Positions 54,100-62,607 of a stretch of 64,000 bases of DNA are shown one piece after another (the first letter of the stretch is position 1; the number at the start of each line of letters is the position of its first letter). Origin of the DNA: Alistipes_A hominis (GTDB lineage: Bacteria; Bacteroidota; Bacteroidia; Bacteroidales; Rikenellaceae). The notes under the pieces are model-generated. The model was given only the letters and a program-made list of their open reading frames with translations, was not told where the DNA came from and ran no database searches. The position numbers and the translations under genes are program-made. The stretch is taken from positions 434,001 through 498,000 of the forward strand of contig NZ_JACOOK010000001.1 of assembly GCF_014288115.1 (NCBI RefSeq), written 5' to 3'.

Positions 54100-54606
54100 T
54101 TACTTGATCCAACTGTCCACGATCTCGGCCACGTACAACCGATGGTCTCCGCCCTGGGACCCTCCGTACCACTTCCGGTAAATACTCTTATCGATAAACC
54201 GCTCCTCGGCGGTTATCCCGGTGTACAGTTTCCGGCACTCCAGCGTCAGGCGGGACTGCTCGAAGGTGACGTTTCCCAACGGCGTAACGAACGGGACGAG
54301 CCCCGCTTCCTTCACTTTATCGGTATCGCGCCCGGAACGGGAACCGCAAACTTTATACGCTTCCCGGTACTCCTCGCACAGGAACGACAGCGTAAAACAG
54401 TCGCAGCGTTCGATAAATTCGAACGTATACCGTTCCGGACGAACGAATACGAACACCACGGGCTTATTCCACAGATACCCCACCCCGCCCCACGAGGCGG
54501 TCATGGTGTTGAAACGGGACGCATCGCCAGCCGTGACGAGCATCCATTCTCTGCCGATCAGCGAAATAAAATTTTCGGTAATCCAGGCGGGATCGATTTT
54601 TTCCAT
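54100..54606 (-). CDS. Flavin reductase-like / flavoredoxin family protein
   Basis: The 168-residue FMN-binding split-barrel protein has WMLVTAGD and FNTMTASWGGVGYLWNKPV, the FMN pocket of this family, and RPERYTFEFIE. Members reduce flavins or carry electrons. It lies 13 bases downstream of a second split-barrel protein, forming a two-gene unit. The redox partner is not known. Confidence 0.85.
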   Translation of the reverse strand: MEKIDPAWITENFISLIGREWMLVTAGDASRFNTMTASWGGVGYLWNKPVVFVFVRPERYTFEFIERCDCFTLSFLCEEYREAYKVCGSRSGRDTDKVKEAGLVPFVTPLGNVTFEQSRLTLECRKLYTGITAEERFIDKSIYRKWYGGSQGGDHRLYVAEIVDSWIK

Positions 54607-54619
54607 AGACGATCAGATT

Positions 54620-55105
54620 TTATTTATGCAGTTCTTTATGTTTTCCGGACAGGTGCTCGATATCCAGCCTCAGAATCTCGGTCCGGTGAAACGATCCGGC
54701 GATATATTTAGCCGCGATATCCTTAAAATCGGCGCTGTATTTATCCACCAGCAGATCGAGGGCCGACAGCCGTTCCGATTCGGGCAGCGAGCAGGCGACC
54801 GTTCCGAACGCCATCACGCTCCGGTACTCGGTAGTGAACCCTTCCGGAATGATCCGGGTATGCCCGACGACGCAGAAACACGCCCGATTGTTCGCCCGGA
54901 CGCACTCCAGTTTGTACCCTTCGGGCGCGCAATGAAAATAGACGCTTTTTCCCGACAGCGCATAGCTGATCGGGATTCCGTAACCGTAACCGTTCGTTCC
55001 GCACAGCGACAGAAAACCGTATTCGCCTCGGGCCAGCAATTCCCAGGCCCGCCCGTCGTCCCAAACACGGTCTTTTCTTCTGATTTCTCTAAACAATCCT
55101 CCCAT
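54620..55105 (-). CDS. Pyridoxamine 5'-phosphate oxidase-like (NimA-type) protein
   Basis: The 161-residue split-barrel flavoprotein has LLARGEYGFLSLCG, YGYGIPISYA and VYFHCAPEGYKLE, the FMN-binding pattern of the PNPOx/NimA-like group. Some relatives reduce nitroimidazole drugs, others have no known role. ATG 55105 (MGGLFREIRRKDR) fits the family start; an upstream extension of 35 residues looks unrelated. Confidence 0.82.
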   Translation of the reverse strand: MGGLFREIRRKDRVWDDGRAWELLARGEYGFLSLCGTNGYGYGIPISYALSGKSVYFHCAPEGYKLECVRANNRACFCVVGHTRIIPEGFTTEYRSVMAFGTVACSLPESERLSALDLLVDKYSADFKDIAAKYIAGSFHRTEILRLDIEHLSGKHKELHK

Positions 55106-55356
55106 AAATCCGACATTTAATGAAACATCCGGCTTCCTTGTTTGTGCAAGTTTAAACATACTTGTTCTAAATCCGATATCTTTGGGGGAATTTTTTTGAA
55201 GAATCCCCAAAAAATCCGTCCCGGAAATCGCAAAAAACGCCGATCTGCATCTTCCGTTTTTCGCACTCGCAATAAATCATTATCTTTAAAGCGCGGAAAC
55301 GCCGGCAGGTCGAATCTGCCTATTTTGATATTATTAACCGATAACTTAACCGCAAG

Positions 55357-57399
55357 ATGAAAAAAAACATCTACAAATTGCTGTCGCTTCCGGCATTGTT
55401 GCTGGCCCCGGGGCTGCTCGCGGCGGGTAATCCCGCGCAGCAAAGCGCCGCCGACACCGCCGGATACCGGGACATCTATCCCGACACCTGGGTAGCCACC
55501 GACGCCGTGGGACGCACGATGCCTTCTTACGAAGAGGTCGGAGCCGTGAAAAACGACCAGCGCCGCATCGTCGGCATCTTCTACATCACCTGGCATACCC
55601 AGGGACTGGCTGGACTGAAAAGCCCTTACACGGCCGACGTGACCAAAATCCTCGAAAAAGATCCGAACGCGCGCCTGCAGGCCGACAATCCGTTGTGGAC
55701 GGAAGGTTCGTACCACTACGCCGAACCGGAAATGGGTTACTTCCTCAGCCAGGACGAATGGGTGATCCGCAAGGACATCTCGATGCTGGCAGACGCCGGC
55801 GTGGACGTGATGATCATGGACGTCACCAACGCGGTGCGCTACTGGGACGAATGGGACGTGATCTTCAAAACGATGGAAAAGATGAAGGCCGAAGGCAACA
55901 AAGTGCCCAAATTCTGTTTCTGGGCGTTCAACGGCCCGGTCATCACCGTCGTGCAGGATCTCTACGAACGCATCTACGAGAAAAACCAATACCCCGACCT
56001 GTGGTTCTACTGGGACGGCAAACCGCTGCTGCTCTATAACGGCACCCCGAAATACGACGCCAACGGACAGGATACGCCGCACCCGAATCTGCACTACGAC
56101 GAAGACGCCGTGACCAACAAAAACAATCCGCATTACGGAGACCCGTACTATACCGCTAAATATTATACGGATTATTCCGACGACGTGAAAAACTTCTTCA
56201 CGCTGCGCACGATGTGGTGGGGCTACTACGAATGGGCCAACGAGCGTTTCATCGGAACCGAGGACAACTGGAGCTTCGGATACAACATGGCCGATCCCCG
56301 GATCAAAGATATGAAACCCGAGGAACTGCTCTCGACCCATAAGGGCAAACGCGAACAGGCCGCCGTCACGCCGGCCCAGCATCCGGTCACGATGATCGAA
56401 GGCGAACGCATGGGAGTCGGCAAATCGTGGTCGAAAAAGTACGGCGAGCCGGAGCTGGACGAACACGACATGCCCAAATCGGCCTATGTGCCCTGGCTCG
56501 GGAAAACCGTAAAAGACCCGGTGAACTACGGAATCTATTTCCAGGAACGCTGGGAGGACGCCCTGCAGGCCAACCCCGAATTCCTGTATATCAACGACTG
56601 GAACGAATGGACCGCCGGGAAATACCATCCGGGCAAAGGCAAGACCACCGTCTGGCTGAACCGCGACAGCCCGTTCTTCTTCGTCGACCAGTACAACATG
56701 GAATTCAACCGGGGCATCCAGCCGATGAAAGGCGGATACACGGATAACTATTACATGCAAATGGCGCAGAACATCCGCCGCTACAAAGGAATCCGTCCGA
56801 TCCCGGAACTGGCCGGCTACGTAAAAACTAAGATCGACGGCCGGTTCGACGACTGGGCGGGGGCTACCACCGAATACCGCGATACCAAGGGCGACGTTTT
56901 CCACCGCGACGCCAAAGGTTACGCGGGAATCCATTACGTCAACAATTCGGGACGCAACGACATCATCACCGCCAAAGTGGCCGTCGACAAGAAGCAGATG
57001 GCGTTCTACGCCGAAACGGCCGACGCGCTGACCCCGTGCACCGACAACAATTGGATGTTGCTGCTGATCGACGCGGACAACGATCCGTCAACGGGATGGT
57101 ACGGATACGATTACCTGATCAACAAGCGGATCAAAAACGATCAGACCACCACGCTGATGCGTTACGACAGCGCCAAAGGCGACTGGACGGAAGTGGCCGA
57201 TCTGCCGATGCGCTACGCAGGCAACCAACTGGAAGTTTCCGTTCCGCGCGAATTGCTCGGACTCGGCGGCGACCGTTTCGTGTTCGATTTCAAGTGGAGC
57301 GACAACCCGGCCGACCTGAACGATCCGATCTCGCTGTGCCTGAACGGGGACACGGCTCCGAACCGCCGGTTCAACTACCGCTGCATCTGGAGCAGATAG
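55357..57399 (+). CDS. Secreted GH71/GH99-like glycosidase-type protein with CBM9-like tail
   Basis: The 680-residue exported protein has a signal peptide ending LLAAG. The main domain (about 60-480) looks like the TIM-barrel of the GH71/GH99-like group: VGIFYITWH at strand 1, DVMIMDVTNA, CFWAFNGPV, LWFYWDGKPLLLYNG, and FLYINDWNEWTAGKYHP, a conserved acid-rich strand end. From about 490 a domain with IDGRFDDWAG, WMLLLIDADNDPSTGW and a final Trp resembles CBM9-like modules. It probably cleaves or binds a complex glycan outside the cell. TATCTTTG at 55177-55184 is a possible but distant -7 box. The family call is moderate; the substrate is unknown. Confidence 0.72.
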   Translation: MKKNIYKLLSLPALLLAPGLLAAGNPAQQSAADTAGYRDIYPDTWVATDAVGRTMPSYEEVGAVKNDQRRIVGIFYITWHTQGLAGLKSPYTADVTKILEKDPNARLQADNPLWTEGSYHYAEPEMGYFLSQDEWVIRKDISMLADAGVDVMIMDVTNAVRYWDEWDVIFKTMEKMKAEGNKVPKFCFWAFNGPVITVVQDLYERIYEKNQYPDLWFYWDGKPLLLYNGTPKYDANGQDTPHPNLHYDEDAVTNKNNPHYGDPYYTAKYYTDYSDDVKNFFTLRTMWWGYYEWANERFIGTEDNWSFGYNMADPRIKDMKPEELLSTHKGKREQAAVTPAQHPVTMIEGERMGVGKSWSKKYGEPELDEHDMPKSAYVPWLGKTVKDPVNYGIYFQERWEDALQANPEFLYINDWNEWTAGKYHPGKGKTTVWLNRDSPFFFVDQYNMEFNRGIQPMKGGYTDNYYMQMAQNIRRYKGIRPIPELAGYVKTKIDGRFDDWAGATTEYRDTKGDVFHRDAKGYAGIHYVNNSGRNDIITAKVAVDKKQMAFYAETADALTPCTDNNWMLLLIDADNDPSTGWYGYDYLINKRIKNDQTTTLMRYDSAKGDWTEVADLPMRYAGNQLEVSVPRELLGLGGDRFVFDFKWSDNPADLNDPISLCLNGDTAPNRRFNYRCIWSR

Positions 57400-57409
57400 A
57401 CGGAAAAAA

Positions 57410-57438
57410 GCTCCCGCCTCAAAAAAGCGGGGGCTTTT
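57410..57438 (+). terminator. Terminator after the GH-like gene
   Basis: GCTCCCGC pairs with GCGGGGGC (57410-57417 with 57427-57434, one G-T pair), followed by TTTTCTTTC and preceded by AAAAA. Confidence 0.85.
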
Positions 57439-57452
57439 CTTTCAAGTATCAT

Positions 57453-57469
57453 TATATTTGTTATATTTG
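57453..57469 (+). promoter_or_regulatory. Two adjacent -7 boxes upstream of the histone-like gene
   Basis: TATATTTG occurs at 57453-57460 and again at 57462-57469. Either would give a leader of about 115-125 bases before ATG 57595. No matching -33 TTG is seen. Confidence 0.45.
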
Positions 57470-57594
57470 CAGGTGAAAATCAAACGGAAACTCAGCACAG
57501 AGGGAACTGCCTTGTCGTCGCTTTGCTTCAAAAAAGTCGAATTCCGGTTGCCTCCATGTATTTCCGAATGTCTAACTATTAATCGTAAAAGCTT

Positions 57595-57771
57595 ATGAAA
57601 GAGTTGGTTAACCAGATCAAAGAACAAATTGACGTCTTTATGGCCAATGCAGATCTGCAGGTTGAAAAAAACAACAAAGCAGCCGGAACCCGTGCGCGCA
57701 AAGCAGCGCTGGAACTGTCCAAACTGCTGAAAGATTTTCGTAAAGTATCTGTTGAAGAAGCAAAAAAATAG
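57595..57771 (+). CDS. Histone H1-like (Hc1-type) DNA-binding protein
   Basis: This 58-residue protein is missed by length-limited gene callers. It starts MKELVNQIKEQIDVF, continues with NKAAGTRARKAALEL and ends FRKVSVEEAKK, matching the short Hc1-like histone family of Bacteroidota. It is rich in Lys/Arg and helical, and it probably binds DNA as a nucleoid protein. It is monocistronic, between its own promoter boxes and a terminator. Codon use is less GC-rich than in its neighbours. Confidence 0.88.
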   Translation: MKELVNQIKEQIDVFMANADLQVEKNNKAAGTRARKAALELSKLLKDFRKVSVEEAKK

Positions 57772-57791
57772 TTTTCGACAACAAATTCGAC

Positions 57792-57826
57792 AAACGGAGC
57801 GTCCTCAAAAAGGGATGCTCCGTTTG
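57792..57826 (+). terminator. Terminator of the histone-like gene
   Basis: AAACGGAGC (57792-57800) pairs with GCTCCGTTT (57817-57825); a T-rich tail is short. Confidence 0.75.
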
Positions 57827-57862
57827 CTTTCGCTCCCCCCGGACGGGACCCGACACGGACGC

Positions 57863-58726
57863 TCACTTCTCGGCCGTTTTGCCGAGTTTCGACATAAACG
57901 CGGCGATCTCCGGCGCATTGAAAACGAATCCGGCATCCAGCAGTTTCCGGGGAATCGCGCACGGGCCCGAAACCAGCATACCGGAAGCCTCTCCATAAAG
58001 CAGCCGGAGCGCCCAACCGGGAACCGCCACGTGTAGACGGGCGGCGTAATGGCGGGCGGCGGCTCGGGCGAACGCCGCATTGGTCAGCCGTTCGGGAGCC
58101 GTCAGGTTGATCGCCCCGGCCAGCATATCCGACGAAAGGATAAAAGTCAGCGCACGCACCAGATCGCCGATGTCGATCCATGCAAAAATCTGCGCGCCCG
58201 ACGCAATACGGACGGCGATCCCTTTGCGAAACGGGAAAGCCATTTTTGCGAAAACGCCTTCGTCCGGGGCGAGCACTACGCCGAAACGGGCGACCGCCAA
58301 CCGTATCCCCGGAACCAGCCGGCTCGCTTCCCGCTCCCAGCTTTCGCAGAGGTCGGACAGGAAGCCCGTTCCCTTGACCGCCGTGTATTCGTCGTAACAA
58401 CCCTGATCGGGGTAATAACCGACGGCGGACGCCGAAACGAAAACCTTCGGCGCGGGATTCATTTCGTTGATTGCGGCCACCAGCTTACGGGTCGTCCCGA
58501 TCCGGCTGTCGTACAGTTGCTTTTTATAGGCGTCGCTCCACCGCCGGTCGATCGGCGCGCCGGCCAAATTGACCACGGCCCCGCAGCCGGCAAGCGCCGC
58601 CGCGAGCGACTCCTGCGACCGGAAAGCCGGACGTCCCAGCGGAACGGCCCGATGCCCCAATCCCGTCAGATAGGCCGTCAGATGCGTACCGATAAACCCG
58701 GTTGCTCCCGAAATCGCAATTTTCAT
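57863..58726 (-). CDS. TIGR01777-family NAD-dependent epimerase/dehydratase (YfcH-like)
   Basis: The 287-residue extended SDR protein has the cofactor motif ISGATGFIGTHL at the N-terminus. VVNLAGAPIDRRW, SASAVGYYPDQG and FAWIDIGDLVRAL are hallmarks of the TIGR01777 group, and a C-terminal DUF1731-like segment ends it. The reaction is not known for this family. The start at MKIAIS overlaps the stop of the pyrimidine-dimer glycosylase gene by four bases, so the two are coupled. Confidence 0.9.
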   Translation of the reverse strand: MKIAISGATGFIGTHLTAYLTGLGHRAVPLGRPAFRSQESLAAALAGCGAVVNLAGAPIDRRWSDAYKKQLYDSRIGTTRKLVAAINEMNPAPKVFVSASAVGYYPDQGCYDEYTAVKGTGFLSDLCESWEREASRLVPGIRLAVARFGVVLAPDEGVFAKMAFPFRKGIAVRIASGAQIFAWIDIGDLVRALTFILSSDMLAGAINLTAPERLTNAAFARAAARHYAARLHVAVPGWALRLLYGEASGMLVSGPCAIPRKLLDAGFVFNAPEIAAFMSKLGKTAEK

Positions 58727-59154
58727 CGGATGATCTCCCAAACGGCCACTCCCCCCGTCGTAACCCGGAACAACGGATGCGGCTCGATGCTGCGCACGGC
58801 AATCAGCCGCATATAGTTTTTCGGGGAACGGAGTTCCAGCTTTCTTTTTAAATGTTCGAATTCATAATCGAGCTGTCCGCAGGAGACCGTCAGACGGACG
58901 ACGGCAATGCCGGGCACGACCTTCGTCGCATCGAACCGGTACCCCCTGCACACGGATTCTTCCCAGACGGCTTCGAGATAGCGGTCGATCGCCCGCACCG
59001 GGTCTTCCGCCTCCTTGAAACGCGCCAGTTGCGGATGGTTCCGGTAACCGGACGTCCGGCCGCAAAGCACCTCCCGCGCCAGCAACCCTTCGCGCCAGCA
59101 GGCCGTCAGACCGGCCGGATCCAGATACTTCGGATGTATCGACCACAATCGCAT
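58723..59154 (-). CDS. Pyrimidine dimer DNA glycosylase/endonuclease V-like protein
   Basis: The 143-residue protein begins MRLWSIHPKYLDPAGLTACW and continues with LLAREVLCGRTSGYRNHPQL, the conserved block of the Pyr_excise family related to phage T4 endonuclease V, which repairs UV photoproducts. The open frame extends 42 codons upstream, but that part overlaps the divergent promoter and lacks conservation, so MRLW is taken as the start. It forms an overlapping pair with the TIGR01777 gene. Confidence 0.85.
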   Translation of the reverse strand: MRLWSIHPKYLDPAGLTACWREGLLAREVLCGRTSGYRNHPQLARFKEAEDPVRAIDRYLEAVWEESVCRGYRFDATKVVPGIAVVRLTVSCGQLDYEFEHLKRKLELRSPKNYMRLIAVRSIEPHPLFRVTTGGVAVWEIIR

Positions 59155-59175
59155 CGCTTTATCGGAATTAGACGT

Positions 59176-59183
59176 TATCTTTG
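59176..59183 (+). promoter_or_regulatory. -7 box of the TonB-dependent receptor gene
   Basis: TATCTTTG matches TAnnTTTG, 21 bases before the start codon at 59205. This implies a very short leader. Confidence 0.5.
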
Positions 59184-59204
59184 CCGGAAACTTCGCACGC
59201 CGCA

Positions 59205-61646
59205 ATGAAAAAGCTTTGCCTTTACGGCCTTTTATGGCTGTTTCCGATCGTTCTATGCGCCACAACTTATGCCCAGACAAAACCGATGCCGAAAACGGGC
59301 ACCGTCAAGGGCCGCGTGACCGGCAGCGGCGACGACCGGCCGATCGCAGGCATCACCGTGCGGCTCGCGGGCGACACTCTCGCGGGAACGTCGAACGGCA
59401 ACGGGCTGTTCCTGATCCGCCGCGTCCCGGTGGGATACAACACATTGTATGTCGCCGCCGAAGGATTCCACGCGGTCACCACCGAATCGTTCCTGGTCAC
59501 GGCATCGGACACCGCCGTGGTAAACATCGCCCTCGACACGATGCAAGTAGCGCTGTCGGAAGTCGTCGTGGCGGTTTCGCCGCTCGCGGCGACGACCGAA
59601 TCCCCCGTGTCGATGCGGCGGATCGGAACCGAAGAGATCGATATGACGCCCGGCGCGAACCGCGATATCTCGAAAGTGGTGCAATCAGCCCCCGGGGTCA
59701 TCGCCACGGCCATCCAGCGCAACGACGTGCTCGTACGCGGCGGCGGGGCCAACGAAAACAAATATTACCTCGACGGCATCGAAATCCCGGTGCTGAACCA
59801 CTTCGCCGTGCAGGGCGGATCGGGCGGCAACGCCTCGCTGGTCAACACCGACCTGCTGCGTTCGGTCAACTTCTACACCGGGGCGTTCCCGGCCGCGTTC
59901 GGCAACGGCCTCAGTTCGGTGATGGACATGCGGATGCGCGACGGCAACCCGACGCGGTTCAAAGGCAAACTGATCCTCGGAGCGTCGGATTTCGGGATCA
60001 ACTTCGATACGCCGGTTTCGAGAAACGGCAAGACCACGCTGCTGGCCTCCTATCGTCGCAGCTACCTGCAAATGCTGTTCAGCGTACTCGGCCTGCCCTT
60101 CCTGCCGACCTATAACGACTACCAGTTCAAACTGGCCTCGAAACTCGGCGCGTCGGACGAATTTTACCTGATCGGACTCGGATCGTTCGACTACAACCGG
60201 CTGAATACCGGACTGAAAGACCCCGACGACGATCAAAAGTACATCCTCGGCTACCTGCCCGAAAACAGGCAGTCAAGCTACGTGTTCGGCGCGGGATACG
60301 TGCACCGTTTCCGGGCCGGGCAACTGCGCGTCGTGGTCAGTCGTAACGCTTTTACGAACAAACTCTACAAGCACGAACGCAACGACAAGTCGCTGCCGCG
60401 CACGATCGACTACAATACCGAGCAATCGGACAACCGGGTGCGGGCCGAAATCGAATTGCGGTCGGTCGGCGGCTTCCGCTTTACGGGCGGCGTCGGAGGC
60501 GGCAGCGGGCACTACGACAATACGACCCGGCGGCCGGCTTACACCGGCGGCCAGCTCCGCACGGAACGGTTCGACAGCCGGCTCTCGTTCGGACGCTACG
60601 AACTGTTCGCCACGCTGAGCCGGGAATTTTTCGGGAAACGCTTTTCGGTGCTGCTCGGGCTACGGGCCGACGGAACGACCTATTCTTCCGAAATGCACAA
60701 CCCGCTGCGACAACTTTCGCCGCGGCTGAACCTCTCTTACAACTTCCGGCCGCAGTGGACGTTCAGCGCTTCGGTCGCGCGATATTACCAGGAACCGCCC
60801 TACACGTCGATGGGATACAGGGACAGCACCGGCGTACTGATCAACAAAGCGAACGGACTGCGATACATCGCCTCCGACCATTTCATCGCGGGAATCGCCT
60901 TTACGCCCGACGCGCACTCGCGCATTTCGGTCGAAGGCTTCTACAAGCGCTACTCGGACTATCCGGTATCGCTGATCGATTCGCTGCCGGTATCGACCGG
61001 CGACTTCGCCGACTATACGATCGGGGACGTTCCGGTGCGGTCGGTCGGCAAAGGACGCGCCTACGGGGTCGAACTCTCGTACCGCAACACGAACCTCGCG
61101 AACACGGTCGTCAACGTTTCGTACACGTTCCTGCACTCGCAGTTCAACCGTCCCGGCGCAGACCTGCGCCCGACGGACGAGTACGTCTCCTCCGATTGGG
61201 ATGTGCGGCACATCCTGAACGTCTCGGCGATCCACAAGTTCGGGCGCAACTGGACGCTCGGCGCCAAATGGTATCTGACAGGCGGCAGCCCCTTCACGCC
61301 CTACGATTTCGGCCTCTCGTCGCAAACCGGAGCCTGGGACGCCCGACAGCGGCCCTACTACGATTACGCGCTGTACAATTCGCGGCGACTGCAGGCTTTC
61401 CATCAGCTCGACGTGCGGGCGGACAAAGTATGGTACTTCGCGAAATGGCGGCTCGGATTCTACGTCGACATCCAGAATCTCTACAACTTCAAAGCGGCCG
61501 GGCAGGATATCCTGATGCCCGAGACCGACGCTTCGGGGCAATACGTCCCCGATCCGCAGCGCCCCGGACACTACAAAATGAAGACCGTCGCGCACGACAT
61601 CGGCGGCACCGTACTGCCGACGCTTGGCATCACCGTCGAATTTTAA
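59205..61646 (+). CDS. TonB-dependent outer-membrane receptor
   Basis: The 813-residue receptor has a signal peptide ending TYAQ. A carboxypeptidase-regulatory-like domain follows (about 35-115, GTVKGRVTGSGDDRPIAGITV). The plug (about 125-240) contains QSAPGVIATAIQRNDVLVRGGGANENKYYLDG. The remainder is a 22-strand barrel ending in the aromatic LGITVEF. It imports a ligand that cannot be deduced. No SusD partner is adjacent, so it is not a classic SusC/SusD pair. Vitamins, iron complexes or oligosaccharides are all possible. Secreted esterases follow. Confidence 0.93.
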   Translation: MKKLCLYGLLWLFPIVLCATTYAQTKPMPKTGTVKGRVTGSGDDRPIAGITVRLAGDTLAGTSNGNGLFLIRRVPVGYNTLYVAAEGFHAVTTESFLVTASDTAVVNIALDTMQVALSEVVVAVSPLAATTESPVSMRRIGTEEIDMTPGANRDISKVVQSAPGVIATAIQRNDVLVRGGGANENKYYLDGIEIPVLNHFAVQGGSGGNASLVNTDLLRSVNFYTGAFPAAFGNGLSSVMDMRMRDGNPTRFKGKLILGASDFGINFDTPVSRNGKTTLLASYRRSYLQMLFSVLGLPFLPTYNDYQFKLASKLGASDEFYLIGLGSFDYNRLNTGLKDPDDDQKYILGYLPENRQSSYVFGAGYVHRFRAGQLRVVVSRNAFTNKLYKHERNDKSLPRTIDYNTEQSDNRVRAEIELRSVGGFRFTGGVGGGSGHYDNTTRRPAYTGGQLRTERFDSRLSFGRYELFATLSREFFGKRFSVLLGLRADGTTYSSEMHNPLRQLSPRLNLSYNFRPQWTFSASVARYYQEPPYTSMGYRDSTGVLINKANGLRYIASDHFIAGIAFTPDAHSRISVEGFYKRYSDYPVSLIDSLPVSTGDFADYTIGDVPVRSVGKGRAYGVELSYRNTNLANTVVNVSYTFLHSQFNRPGADLRPTDEYVSSDWDVRHILNVSAIHKFGRNWTLGAKWYLTGGSPFTPYDFGLSSQTGAWDARQRPYYDYALYNSRRLQAFHQLDVRADKVWYFAKWRLGFYVDIQNLYNFKAAGQDILMPETDASGQYVPDPQRPGHYKMKTVAHDIGGTVLPTLGITVEF

Positions 61647-61664
61647 CGTACCGCACGCAAGCGC

Positions 61665-61695
61665 TTTGACGAACCGTACAAATTAGCTACCTTTG
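61665..61695 (+). promoter_or_regulatory. Promoter of the tandem hydrolase pair
   Basis: TTTG at 61665-61668, a 19-base spacer and TACCTTTG at 61688-61695: a full consensus match just before the gene at 61719. Confidence 0.7.
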
Positions 61696-61718
61696 TTAAA
61701 ATCGGATTTTTAGATACT

Positions 61719-62585
61719 ATGAAAAAACAACTATTGACCGCCGTCGGCGCGCTGCTGTGCGCTCCGGGCGGATTCGCCCAAACACCGCAGGCGCTGCCGC
61801 TGTACCCCGACGGGGCCGTGGAAAGCAACGGATTCTCCGCAGCCGACGTCCGGCTGACCGCCACGAACCTCGACAAATGCGCGGAAGCCGATTATTTCGT
61901 TTTTCCGGCCGATCCGGCGCAAGCGACCGGACAGGCCGTCGTCATCTGTCCCGGAGGCGGGTATATCTCGCTGGCTTACGGTCACGAAGGACTCGACGTG
62001 GCCGAATGGATGAACGAGCACGGGATAACCGCCGTCGTACTGCGTTACCGGATGCCGAACGGGCATCCCGAAATTCCATTGAAAGACGCGCAGACGGCCC
62101 TGAAACTGGTGCGGCAGAAGGCCGCCGACTGGCACGTCGACCCGAACCGGGTCGGCATCATGGGATTTTCGGCCGGAGGGCACCTCGCCGCGACCGCAGC
62201 CACCCACTTCACCGGCCCGGAAGACCGGCCCGATTTCTCAATCCTGATCTACCCGGTCATCTCGATGGATTCGATCACGCATCAGGGGTCGAAGGACAAC
62301 CTGTTGGGCACGAACGCCCCGGCGGAGCTGGCCGAGCGCTATTCGAACGAAAAACAGGTTACCGACCAAACGCCGCGAGCATTTATCGCGCTCAGCGACG
62401 ACGACAACGGCGTACCGCCCGCCAACAGCATCGGTTACTATTCCGCGCTCAAAAAGCACAACGTGCCGGCCGAACTGCACGTTTATCCGAGCGGCGGACA
62501 CGGATGGGGCTGGCGCGATTCGTTCGAATACCACGACGAACTGCGCGCTTCGCTCGGCCGCTGGCTCGAAGAGATCCGCAAATAA
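61719..62585 (+). CDS. Secreted alpha/beta hydrolase (esterase), tandem copy 1
   Basis: The 288-residue protein has a signal peptide ending GFAQ. It shows the oxyanion-hole motif VVICPGGGY and the nucleophile Ser151 in GFSAGGHLA. A catalytic Asp is likely in SDDDNGVP and the His in PSGGHGWGW. Such Bacteroidota enzymes are annotated as acetyl-xylan or feruloyl-type esterases that remove acyl groups from polysaccharides. A very similar gene follows 22 bases later. The substrate is unproven. Confidence 0.88.
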   Translation: MKKQLLTAVGALLCAPGGFAQTPQALPLYPDGAVESNGFSAADVRLTATNLDKCAEADYFVFPADPAQATGQAVVICPGGGYISLAYGHEGLDVAEWMNEHGITAVVLRYRMPNGHPEIPLKDAQTALKLVRQKAADWHVDPNRVGIMGFSAGGHLAATAATHFTGPEDRPDFSILIYPVISMDSITHQGSKDNLLGTNAPAELAERYSNEKQVTDQTPRAFIALSDDDNGVPPANSIGYYSALKKHNVPAELHVYPSGGHGWGWRDSFEYHDELRASLGRWLEEIRK

Positions 62586-62607
62586 GAATCGCCGAAAGCC
62601 CGTTACG

